NCBI RefSeq assembly: GCF_900258045.1
Contig: NZ_OGVD01000004.1
Location: forward strand, 186,001-250,000
DNA: 64,000 nt
Direction: 5' to 3'
Source: Sphingorhabdus sp. EL138
GTDB lineage: Bacteria > Pseudomonadota > Alphaproteobacteria > Sphingomonadales > Sphingomonadaceae
A program made the position numbers and the translations under genes. The notes beneath the pieces were generated by a model. It did no database searches. It was not told the DNA's origin and saw only the letters and a list, made by a program, of their open reading frames with translations. Every line of letters starts with the position of its first letter. The first letter of the stretch is position 1. Positions 8,401-15,352 of the stretch are shown here, piece by piece.

Positions 8401-9578
8401 TCATAGGTCCCAAATTTGCCGACGCGGTGCTCACCCTCTTTCAGGTTACGGATCGTTGGATCTTTGGTTTGCGTCTGTCCGTCGCGGCCATATTTGGCCC
8501 AGATCAGGCTGTGGCGCGGCTCGCGGTCATTGGCATAGACCACATGGCAACTGGCGCAGCCGGACTGGCGATAGTCACCGGGCTGGTCATTAGTGCCCAT
8601 GAACCACGTGAACGGATCGTTCAGCCGGGTCTTGTGAATATTCAGAGCCGGAATGGCAACGCGCAGCCCTGTGCCGGGACCGCGGTTGGATTGTTTCAGG
8701 TCCGGACGGCCCGGTTCCTCCAGTCGCTGAATGATTCCGCCAATGTTTGGCAAGCCGATTTCAGGGAATTGCGTATTGATATTGCGTCCGCCGCGTTCAA
8801 ACACGCGGAAAACATCACCGGGCGGTATCGTGTGCCAAGTGGGCAGGGGATAGAGAATGGGCAACGCGCCACGTTTCTTCTGTTCGTCCGTTACCGTGCC
8901 ATGTGGATTTCCTGGGGACTTGATCGTCGCGGGCAGGCCTTTGCGGGTATAGGCTTCACCGAAGACATAATTTTTAAACGGCACGATACCGTTATTATAA
9001 GCCGCGCCGCCCCAGAGCATAGCTCCGGTTGCCATCAGGGATCGCTCAGACGCTTCGATAATTTCCATATGGCAAGCACCACAGGATTCCCGCGCGACGC
9101 GGTAATCTGACGGGTTGACGAAGCGGACAAATTCAGGGGATTCCTTATTCAGCAATGTGTAGCTGCGCTTCGGATTGGCGGACGAAGGCCAGTGCCAGCT
9201 CTCGGGATATTTGGGGAGGACATGCGCTTTTTTCAGCGCATGCATATATTGCGGGCTTTTCTTGCCCCATGCATTGTCGCCGGTAACGCTAGCGTCGCCG
9301 CCGTGACAGTCGACGCAGCCGAGCACCACAGCAGGCGTCTCGTGCATCGTTTTCTGGTCGCTGTCGGTATGGCAGGAAACACAGCCGGTGCTTTTTGTGT
9401 TTGCAGCATCCCATGTCTGGTTCTGCGGCGCTGGTGGTGTGAACGTATAGTCAATCTTCTGAGGTTTCTCTTTTCCTGCGGCAAGTAGCGCTGGTGTTCC
9501 TGCAACGCTCAGTCCAGCGATGCCGAGTCCAGCGATGAAGAAACGCTTATATCGGGAGAGAAGATTGAGAGACCGCAT
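5451..9578 (-). CDS. decahaem c-type cytochrome fused to an LVIVD-type beta-propeller
   Basis: A 1375-residue exported protein. The start chosen is ATG 9578, one base after the upstream stop; the frame extends to 9683 but only within the previous gene. A Sec signal (RYKRFF then a hydrophobic helix, ending LLAAG) is followed by ten CXXCH haem motifs between residue 66 (CVSCH) and about 875 (CSDCH): CVSCH, CVDCH, CGACH, CASCH, CMNCH, CADCH, CKDCH, CFTCH, CGGCH, CSDCH. A His/Asp-rich stretch (GGHDDGHGNDHSTD) and an acidic DRDGN/DEDGD loop resembling calcium sites lie between haems. Residues about 985-1310 form repeated blades with LVIVD-like motifs (GLILVDINTL, GLVVIDLNDP, GVKLFNVTD, GLVIANITKP, GLKVIQLTSP). 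It is the last gene of a four-gene operon with a beta-barrel. Electron transfer at or across the outer membrane is inferred. The redox partner is unknown. Confidence 0.9.
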   Translation of the reverse strand: MRSLNLLSRYKRFFIAGLGIAGLSVAGTPALLAAGKEKPQKIDYTFTPPAPQNQTWDAANTKSTGCVSCHTDSDQKTMHETPAVVLGCVDCHGGDASVTGDNAWGKKSPQYMHALKKAHVLPKYPESWHWPSSANPKRSYTLLNKESPEFVRFVNPSDYRVARESCGACHMEIIEASERSLMATGAMLWGGAAYNNGIVPFKNYVFGEAYTRKGLPATIKSPGNPHGTVTDEQKKRGALPILYPLPTWHTIPPGDVFRVFERGGRNINTQFPEIGLPNIGGIIQRLEEPGRPDLKQSNRGPGTGLRVAIPALNIHKTRLNDPFTWFMGTNDQPGDYRQSGCASCHVVYANDREPRHSLIWAKYGRDGQTQTKDPTIRNLKEGEHRVGKFGTYDASYSKKGGHDDGHGNDHSTDIDPAKREKGHPIQHAFTRAIPTAQCMNCHMHQPNIFLNSFLGYTMWDYESDAPLMWPGPNNTTPRPEGMSDEEYQKTYKQQKYPDAEEVRKILDRNPEAASPKGLWGELDFLRNVYDLNSEAKDTQFADYHGHGWNFRAILKRDRDGNLLDEDGDIVDNDDPEKFRREDEEKFVEPGINPGKSVHMMSIHAEVGMQCADCHFAQDSHGNGLIYGEVANAVEINCKDCHGTADEYPTLMTSNLAARPKGKNLNLLRNADGQRRFEWMQDANGKRVLIQRSIVDPDLSWRVSLVKDSVDRSHPDFNLKSARAKLMSRTGAETGKYSFGTGVPAADRAHKDENMVCFTCHLSWTTSCGGCHLPIEANWQTESHKYEGGTTRNYATYNPQVARDQMFQLGRHQTTKGSIIAPVRSTSALVLSSTNINRERIYVQQPPISAIGFSSQAFAPHFPHTVRKTETKQCSDCHLSEANDNNAIMSQLLLQGTNFVNFVGLHAWVGMDKGFEAVRVTEWDEPQAVIGSYLQKYAYPDYWRMHVEDNGRELINWVRGERLDANLSGETKALEEFANVVQGTGDSVRCLQLRGEYMFVAEGKGGFRAYDVASIGNKGFSERIVKAPFSSLGHDTHVDTKNATCMALSTNQPVAPERNTAELREINEEQAFHPIYNYAVVTDSEEGLILVDINTLADGEFRNNFFKRAVTWNADGVLNGAKHITLAGHYVYITAASGLVVIDLNDPLKPRHVITMPMTDARASALQFRYLWVTDADGVKLFNVTDMEKPVPVESGTIPLNNARRLYLARTYAYIAAKDEGLVIANITKPEAPVIYRKETFGGQMNDAEDVIVGSTNATLFAYVADGRNGLKVIQLTSPDSQPNYYGFSPPPMPELIAFARTPKPALALSKGLDRDRAVDETGGQMAVFGRLGSRPFTRSEMQRFYLNSKGKPYFVKDEVDLSDWIGPVPPMLARR

Positions 9579-9579
9579 A

Positions 9580-11688
9580 TCAGAAAGCCAGTATCGCGTT
9601 GAAGAGAATGGAATAATGGAAATCGCGCTTATCGGTTTGATCGAACAAGTCTTCAAAGCCTTTGCCGGGGAGCAGCGCCGCACCCGATAAGCGGAAAACT
9701 AAGTTCTGGTTGGCGTTGGGACGATAAATGGCTGCCGCTGACAAATCCCAGCCGATATCTTTAGGTATCGAGCCCTCGACACGCAGCGCTTCAAGGCTTT
9801 CCGTCTTGTGGAACCAAAGATGATTGGCATTGGCCGACAAACGAAAATCCGGCGTCAGGTCGGCATCAACGCCAACGCCCGCCAAAATCGTACCGGGGTT
9901 GTTGAAATTGCTCTGCCCCTGCTCCTTGGAAGACCGCAAGGAATTGAGGATACCGTTCCGGCCATTGATGCTGATTGCACGCCCGCCGCCTGCAAACGGG
10001 ATGGTCTGCCGGATCCAGTAACTGGTATCAGCACCGGCAAAAATCGGGTTTTCAAAAATGGCATCAAACCCGGCTTCCGTATTATTATAGGGATTGCCGT
10101 CTCCACTGGCGAACAGGCCGGATGCCCGAAAGCGTAGGAAGTCGACATCATAGCTTGCTTCCGCCGCCGCGAAATAGGCAGCGATTTTGGCCGGTTCGCT
10201 GGTGAATATGCTGTTGCGATCTTCGCCGAAAGCACCATAAATCTGCCCGGTCACGTTAATTCGTCCGATCCGGCCATCCACCGCATAGCCGGGATAAACA
10301 ACATCGTAGGCGCGGCCGCGCAAGTCGCCGATCAGGGCAGGGCGAACCGGAAAACCATTGTCGTCAATCTCGATATCGTTCTTTTCGCGGTTCATATTAT
10401 AGGTGACGCTGAACTGGCTGGTCAGGCCGACAAAAGGTAAATCCTGACGATAGAGATTGGCGAAGAAAATATAGCTTTCGCGCGGCGTTTGGGTGATATC
10501 ATTGAGGCCGCTGTTCGTGTCTTTTTCCAGCTGCACGAAGGCGCCAAGATTATATTGGATGCGGTTATTGTCACGCGTGCCGAACAGGCGGAAACCGAGT
10601 TGATTATCCTGAAACAGGAAGCCGCGGAAATCGGCCTGCATCGGCTGGATACCGATACGGAAGCTGTCAAAGTCATAACGCGCGGAAGTGTTACGGATAT
10701 GATAGTCGAAAAACGCTTCCTGCACGCCGACAAACCAGTCGGTGCGGTTGGAGGTTTTTGAAGGTTCGACAAACAGCACGCGGCGTTCGGGAACATTCAC
10801 ATGGTTGATCTGCGTAGCAAGCGTCAGGCGGTACTCCACATCAGGTGGTTTGTAGGCAGTTGAGCCTTTGATCAGCGCGAAACCAGTGATGAAGGTTTGG
10901 GCGTAGACTTCGGAACCGGAGCGGCCGAAAACATCAATGCTATTGTCCCGCTCGGTTGTTTGCACACCGACCGGGATTGGGAAGCTGCGCGGCTCGATGA
11001 CGGTGTCCGATATCGCGTTGACGACAAAGAACCAGTCATCGCCCTTCAGAAAGGACGGCTTTTTGTCCGCCGGGATCGGCTTGTCGCCTTTCAATACATT
11101 TTGCGCATATGGGTTGGACGTATTGCTGCAATTATTCTTCAGTGCGCCGAATACTTTATAGATCGACTGATCACCGCCTTTTTGCGGGCATAGGGTTTGC
11201 AATATCCGCCAGCGGTCGGGGACGGGAAATTCATCGGTCGGAAATGCTTCTGGCGGCGGCGCACTAACTGCGCCGGGATTATTCTGGGTAATGCGGTCTG
11301 GCAGTTCCTTGGGCACGCCGGGACGACGGCGACCATCGATTAACGCCTCATCGGCTTCCAAGCCGTCAAAATCCATTTCCAATTGTTCTGGCTGGGCGGC
11401 CTCGGGTTCTACGATTGCGGGATCTGTAGCTGGTGGTTCAGCCGTTTCGGCTGCGGCTTCTTCTTCGGGATCGGGTCCGCCGACGGCCATCAAGCCAGCG
11501 CCTGCATCTATTTCAGCAAGGTCAAAATCCGAATTCTCGACACGTATCCAATCAAACTGCTCGCTTGCCAGCAAAGCTGTGAGCGAGCTTTCCATTTCTT
11601 CAATGGAGAGGCGCTGAGCTTCCATCTGTTCGGCTTGACCCGACATCACCGTCATAATCGGCAGGAAAGAGGAGGATAATGCAGGCAC
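9580..11688 (-). CDS. outer-membrane beta-barrel protein of the cytochrome operon
   Basis: A 702-residue protein reading from GTG 11688 (ATG codons at residues 12 and 15 are alternatives). The start lies 5 bases after the upstream stop. A weak signal-like N-terminus is followed by an acidic/proline/alanine-rich segment (about residues 70-145), then a Cys-containing region (TLCPQKGG and NNCSN). The rest has many alternating amphipathic strands, such as YRLTLATQINHV, FRLFGTRDN and YNLGAFVQLE. It ends in SILFNAILAF with the terminal phenylalanine used as an outer-membrane barrel signal. I see no TonB plug and no haem motif. Its place between a haem-binding lipoprotein and a decahaem cytochrome suggests a porin-like sheath for a trans-outer-membrane electron conduit. 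MtrB homology is not evident by eye. Confidence 0.8.
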   Translation of the reverse strand: MPALSSSFLPIMTVMSGQAEQMEAQRLSIEEMESSLTALLASEQFDWIRVENSDFDLAEIDAGAGLMAVGGPDPEEEAAAETAEPPATDPAIVEPEAAQPEQLEMDFDGLEADEALIDGRRRPGVPKELPDRITQNNPGAVSAPPPEAFPTDEFPVPDRWRILQTLCPQKGGDQSIYKVFGALKNNCSNTSNPYAQNVLKGDKPIPADKKPSFLKGDDWFFVVNAISDTVIEPRSFPIPVGVQTTERDNSIDVFGRSGSEVYAQTFITGFALIKGSTAYKPPDVEYRLTLATQINHVNVPERRVLFVEPSKTSNRTDWFVGVQEAFFDYHIRNTSARYDFDSFRIGIQPMQADFRGFLFQDNQLGFRLFGTRDNNRIQYNLGAFVQLEKDTNSGLNDITQTPRESYIFFANLYRQDLPFVGLTSQFSVTYNMNREKNDIEIDDNGFPVRPALIGDLRGRAYDVVYPGYAVDGRIGRINVTGQIYGAFGEDRNSIFTSEPAKIAAYFAAAEASYDVDFLRFRASGLFASGDGNPYNNTEAGFDAIFENPIFAGADTSYWIRQTIPFAGGGRAISINGRNGILNSLRSSKEQGQSNFNNPGTILAGVGVDADLTPDFRLSANANHLWFHKTESLEALRVEGSIPKDIGWDLSAAAIYRPNANQNLVFRLSGAALLPGKGFEDLFDQTDKRDFHYSILFNAILAF

Positions 11689-11693
11689 TTTCT

Positions 11694-13694
11694 TTACAGT
11701 CCCTCGCAGACATTTTGGTCATCGGTGTCGAGAAACGGCGCAAACGGACAGTTTACATAGCGTAAACGGACCTGTGCATCGCCAAGATCAACCACGACAT
11801 TGTCGGCGCGAATGGCTTTTGGCGCATTGCCAATGCCACCTACCCGCAGCCCGGCATTGTGCAGGCCAAGAAAGCTGATCATATCATCCTGGTCGATGCC
11901 ATCTCCGGATACGCCGAGGCCGCCGACAAGCTGGTCACCACGATAGATCGGAACGCTGCCCGGGAAAATCTGGATGCCATTTTCAAGACGGTTCTGCCCT
12001 GCCGCGGCATCCGGCGTGTTGGTGCAGCGTTCCCCTGTGTCGGTTGCCGAAACGCCGGAAATGAAATTGAGATGGCCAGCAATATTACCGATGGTGAGCG
12101 CGACTTGCAGTCCGGTTGCAAATGGATTGAACTGGTCAATCGGTCGCGACAAGGGGCCATTGGGCCGCCCCAACTCGCCATCAGGGAAATAGGGGCGGGC
12201 CAGGTTGCCGCCGGACCGGTCGGCAAAGGCCACGGTTCCGGTGAGGGCGTTAGGATCATTTAAAAACGTACGCACGCGTCCAACAAAGGCAGCGACATCA
12301 CCATCCGGATTACCCAAAAGGTCGGCCGCAGCAACACTGTTCGAAAAGAAGGACGCCGTTCGCGCTTTTTGTAACGATACATCGGTGCCGAAAATCGGTG
12401 CGTCGGGAGAACGGACAATGCCCAAAATCTCGCCATGAGTATCAACAATGGAAATTGAAACTTGTGCGCGGCTGTCCAATGGTTGCCGGATTTGCGCGCG
12501 AGCACGGCTCATGACGATAAAGGACTCTTCCAAAATTGCCCGGGTTTCTGCGGCCGTGAGCGGGGTTGCAACACTGGCACCGTCGGTTCCGGCTCGAATT
12601 GGAAAGCGATTGGTGCCGGTGCCGTCGGTCAAAACAAAGGCATCGCGGTTCTGAAACTCTGCGGCCGTTGATGCGCGGATGCCGGAACTTTCTGTGCCAT
12701 AAGCCGAACCAGCGACGATGGTTCCATCGCTATAGCCAGTCACCGGGACCAGATTACCAGATGTACCGTTAATTGCGGCAAAATTACTTTGCAGCGGTGA
12801 GAGATCATCAACCACCATGTCACTGAAACGCAGCGACGTTCCGTCAACGGATATCCGGTTTGCAGTTATCGAAGCGGAGGGAGCAAAGCCCTGTATACCG
12901 GCCAGTGCTATTGCCTCTTCATCGTCGACATCGGTGTCGAGAATATTTGGGTCAAAGCCATAATCGCCATCGCCCATCACACCAATGGCACCGACCACGA
13001 CACCGTTTTTGTAAAGTGGCAGGCCGCCCGGGTCCGCGGCAAGACCGATAGGAGAGCGTTTCGGGCCAATCAGCGCGCTGACTCCTCCGCCCGCACTGAA
13101 GCGCTGGTTCAGGTCGGAGCAGGGAAGTTGGCTGAATTGAACGCCAAACAACGGGCCACTTTCAAGGCCTGCGGTCGTTGGTGCTGGCGGAAAATGTTCC
13201 TGTACAATCTGGCTTGCTGTTCGGGTAGAAAAGGCATTTCCGGAACTCGACAGATAAGCGCCCGTGACGGCCTTGGCAATGGCCGCGGCTTCGGCCGGGA
13301 AAACCACACCCTGTGCGTCCATAGGTGTGGGATTGGGGCCTGTGGACGTCGATATGCTGGTAGTAGCCGTTGCGGCCGCGCCGTTCATACGAAAAACGGC
13401 CAGTACGTTGCCGACCCGATCGGTAACGGCGATAACCGAAGGCAGGTTGCGCGCAGTTGCTTCTCCGACGGCTTGCGCAATGATGGTTTGCACATCCGTA
13501 ACGCTAAGCGATTCTTGGGCAGGAGGCGTAAATGCTCCACCGTTGCCATCAATTGGTGTTGGCGTTGGCGTGGGGGCAGGAGCTGGTGCAGGGGCTGGGT
13601 CTCCGCCAAAATCATTGCTGCCACCACCGCCACCGCAAGAGGTCAGGATCAAGGCAGCTGCCGAAATTGCAGTAGTGAAACGGATGTTCCGCAT
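11694..13694 (-). CDS. lipoprotein with two HbpS/GlcG-like (haem-degrading family) domains
   Basis: A 666-residue lipoprotein. The lipobox LTSC gives Cys20 as the lipidated residue, followed by a Gly-rich and a PAPAPAPTPTPTP linker (about residues 37-50). Two domains of the GlcG/HbpS type (PF03928) are seen: one starting near residue 64 (VQTIIAQAVGEATARN, then VIAVTDRVGNVLAVFR) and one near residue 385 (ARAILEESF-like, then VSISIVDTHGEILGIVR). HbpS proteins bind haem or metal and occur in redox sensing. Here the protein is envelope-anchored and sits in a cytochrome operon. ATG 13694 shares one base with the preceding TAA (TAATG), so translation is coupled. Outer-membrane location is inferred from the lack of an Asp at +2 (it is Gly). 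Confidence 0.85.
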   Translation of the reverse strand: MRNIRFTTAISAAALILTSCGGGGGSNDFGGDPAPAPAPAPTPTPTPIDGNGGAFTPPAQESLSVTDVQTIIAQAVGEATARNLPSVIAVTDRVGNVLAVFRMNGAAATATTSISTSTGPNPTPMDAQGVVFPAEAAAIAKAVTGAYLSSSGNAFSTRTASQIVQEHFPPAPTTAGLESGPLFGVQFSQLPCSDLNQRFSAGGGVSALIGPKRSPIGLAADPGGLPLYKNGVVVGAIGVMGDGDYGFDPNILDTDVDDEEAIALAGIQGFAPSASITANRISVDGTSLRFSDMVVDDLSPLQSNFAAINGTSGNLVPVTGYSDGTIVAGSAYGTESSGIRASTAAEFQNRDAFVLTDGTGTNRFPIRAGTDGASVATPLTAAETRAILEESFIVMSRARAQIRQPLDSRAQVSISIVDTHGEILGIVRSPDAPIFGTDVSLQKARTASFFSNSVAAADLLGNPDGDVAAFVGRVRTFLNDPNALTGTVAFADRSGGNLARPYFPDGELGRPNGPLSRPIDQFNPFATGLQVALTIGNIAGHLNFISGVSATDTGERCTNTPDAAAGQNRLENGIQIFPGSVPIYRGDQLVGGLGVSGDGIDQDDMISFLGLHNAGLRVGGIGNAPKAIRADNVVVDLGDAQVRLRYVNCPFAPFLDTDDQNVCEGL

Positions 13695-15100
13695 TATCGT
13701 AATGCCCTTATCGTTCTCACCGCACTGCCGAGCGCACGGCGGAATTGCAGCGGTTTATAGCTATTGGGATCATCGACAGCCTTATAGGCCACGTTGATCT
13801 GGCCGCGCAGGCTGGAGGCAGCAGACTCGCTGACCTGACCACCGTTCACCAATCCATTGAGCAACGTATCGATTGCCATCACGGCTTGTACGCTGCCTTC
13901 ATAATCGGTGAAGCGCGGCGAGATTGCCTGTCCGGCGATGGTTTCCATGATCTGGAAGGTCTGATTTCGGCCAAAGCTGGCGCGAGAGAAGCGATCCGCC
14001 AAAGCCCGCGCGGTCTGACGCAGTCTGGCAGCAGCCTGGACAGCCGGTCCGCGGCCTTGGGTCATCGCCGCGTGGAAAGCCTTGGATCGGGATTCGAACT
14101 GCTCCGCCATATCCGGAGCTGCGACTTTAATGGCCGCACTCAGCATGATCATGTTTTCATCATTATAAGGCGGCATGCCCTCTGGAATGGGGCGACCGGG
14201 ATTGTTGACGGACGTCGGACGTGCCGATGCTTCGTCATAGATGCGGCGGTGGCAGCTGTGACAATCGTAGAAATAGAATTCGGGGAAAATGCCTTCTTGT
14301 GCCAAGGCAGGTTTTGAAAAGAGGCTCAGTGAACGTTCTAATGCCATCGATTGTCCGACGGCCCAAAAACGCACTGCGTTAGTCTTTCCCTTGCGCCGGA
14401 TGTAATCGACATCTTCGTCATGATGCTGCTGCAGGGTGGAGAAGAGGTCGAGTTCAAAGGAAATGCGGGGATGCCCCGCGGCCATGATCCGGTGATCGAC
14501 AAACTGACCGCTTTTTGCGCTGCCAAAGTGACAATCAAGGCAATTGTCAGCGCGAACTTTGGGGTTGTCCAGCGGTTTCAATCCGAGCGAAACATTGCGG
14601 GCATGGTTGGCGCCAACGGCATAATGGGCCGAAAGCCAGCCGGAAGATGGGCCATGGCAGGCTTCACAGCCAACACCGTCGCTAAGCTGGAAGCGGGGGC
14701 CTTTTTTTGCTGCTGGTGTACTGTGACATCCAAGGCATTGCCGGGACGAGGATGCATCTTTTATCCCAAGCCGCTTGGCCATCGCAATGCTGCGGGGTTC
14801 GCGTAGCACACGAAAGGCGCGGCTATGGGCACCGCCCGGGGTGGACTCTTCCTGCCAGCGCATCAATTCGTCCTGCCGCACCACTTCGCCATCGGCTTCC
14901 TGGCGCCCATGGCATGTTGTGCCGCCGCAAGATGCGACACCCATGTGGGTCCCGCTCGCCAAATCCTGGGCAGCTTCAACCGGTGCCGGTGTTGCGATAG
15001 AAGATATGAACAGAGCTGCGCCAGCAAGCGCAAAACAGAATAGACTAGCGGCCAGCACGGACCAGCTACGTCTCCACGACAGATTCTTCCCCATTTGCAT
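13694..15100 (-). CDS. five-haem c-type cytochrome (cytochrome c554-like)
   Basis: A 468-residue protein and first gene of the operon. The N-terminus has basic residues and a long hydrophobic helix (about 15-36), either a signal peptide or an anchor. Haem sites: an atypical CGGTTCH (CX4CH, Cys58-His64), then CLGCH, CEACH, CLDCH and CHSCH. The pattern DGVGCEACHGP and the order of sites resemble the cytochrome c554/c-prime family of multihaem proteins. A helical, haem-free C-terminal region follows (about residues 310-468). The expected role is to pass electrons from the inner membrane or periplasm to the decahaem partner. ATG 15100 has a second in-frame ATG two codons later. An inverted repeat sits just upstream at 15111-15128. 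Confidence 0.88.
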   Translation of the reverse strand: MQMGKNLSWRRSWSVLAASLFCFALAGAALFISSIATPAPVEAAQDLASGTHMGVASCGGTTCHGRQEADGEVVRQDELMRWQEESTPGGAHSRAFRVLREPRSIAMAKRLGIKDASSSRQCLGCHSTPAAKKGPRFQLSDGVGCEACHGPSSGWLSAHYAVGANHARNVSLGLKPLDNPKVRADNCLDCHFGSAKSGQFVDHRIMAAGHPRISFELDLFSTLQQHHDEDVDYIRRKGKTNAVRFWAVGQSMALERSLSLFSKPALAQEGIFPEFYFYDCHSCHRRIYDEASARPTSVNNPGRPIPEGMPPYNDENMIMLSAAIKVAAPDMAEQFESRSKAFHAAMTQGRGPAVQAAARLRQTARALADRFSRASFGRNQTFQIMETIAGQAISPRFTDYEGSVQAVMAIDTLLNGLVNGGQVSESAASSLRGQINVAYKAVDDPNSYKPLQFRRALGSAVRTIRALR

Positions 15101-15110
15101 CGTTGCTTTT

Positions 15111-15128
15111 CCTGATCCGGAGATCAGG
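15111..15128. promoter_or_regulatory. inverted repeat upstream of the cytochrome operon
   Basis: CCTGATC (15111-15117) and GATCAGG (15122-15128) are perfect inverted arms around CGGA, 11 bases before the ATG at 15100. The spacing does not fit an FNR box (TTGAT-N4-ATCAA). It could be a leader hairpin or an operator for an unidentified repressor. Confidence 0.35.
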
Positions 15129-15241
15129 CCCCTCTGTAAGCTCGACGCGACCCAAGTCGTTAACTATGTAATACGCCCTCTATTATGCTTCATTGAAACC
15201 TCAATGCAACGGTAAAAAGCCTCGAATATGGCGGTATTTCT

Positions 15242-15255
15242 ATGACTTGCATCAC
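15242..15255. promoter_or_regulatory. weak CRP/FNR-superfamily-like site
   Basis: ATGA-CTTGCA-TCAC matches GTGA-N6-TCAC at seven of eight positions, about 148 bases upstream of the cytochrome operon start. It is short and imperfect, and is listed mainly because two exact versions occur elsewhere in the window. Confidence 0.25.
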
Positions 15256-15352
15256 TTTTTTTGCTTTACCCACCATACAAACGTTGCCGATTTACCACTT
15301 TTGGTACTTTGATTGCCAGCCCGTCAATTCTGCTGCGATCTGATTCGATAGA

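Noticed and set aside
9579-9683. N-terminal extension of the decahaem cytochrome
   Set aside because: It lies inside the barrel gene and would put 35 residues before a normal signal peptide.
15111-15128. FNR box before the cytochrome operon
   Set aside because: Arms are CTGAT and ATCAG separated by six bases rather than four; the match to TTGAT-N4-ATCAA is poor.
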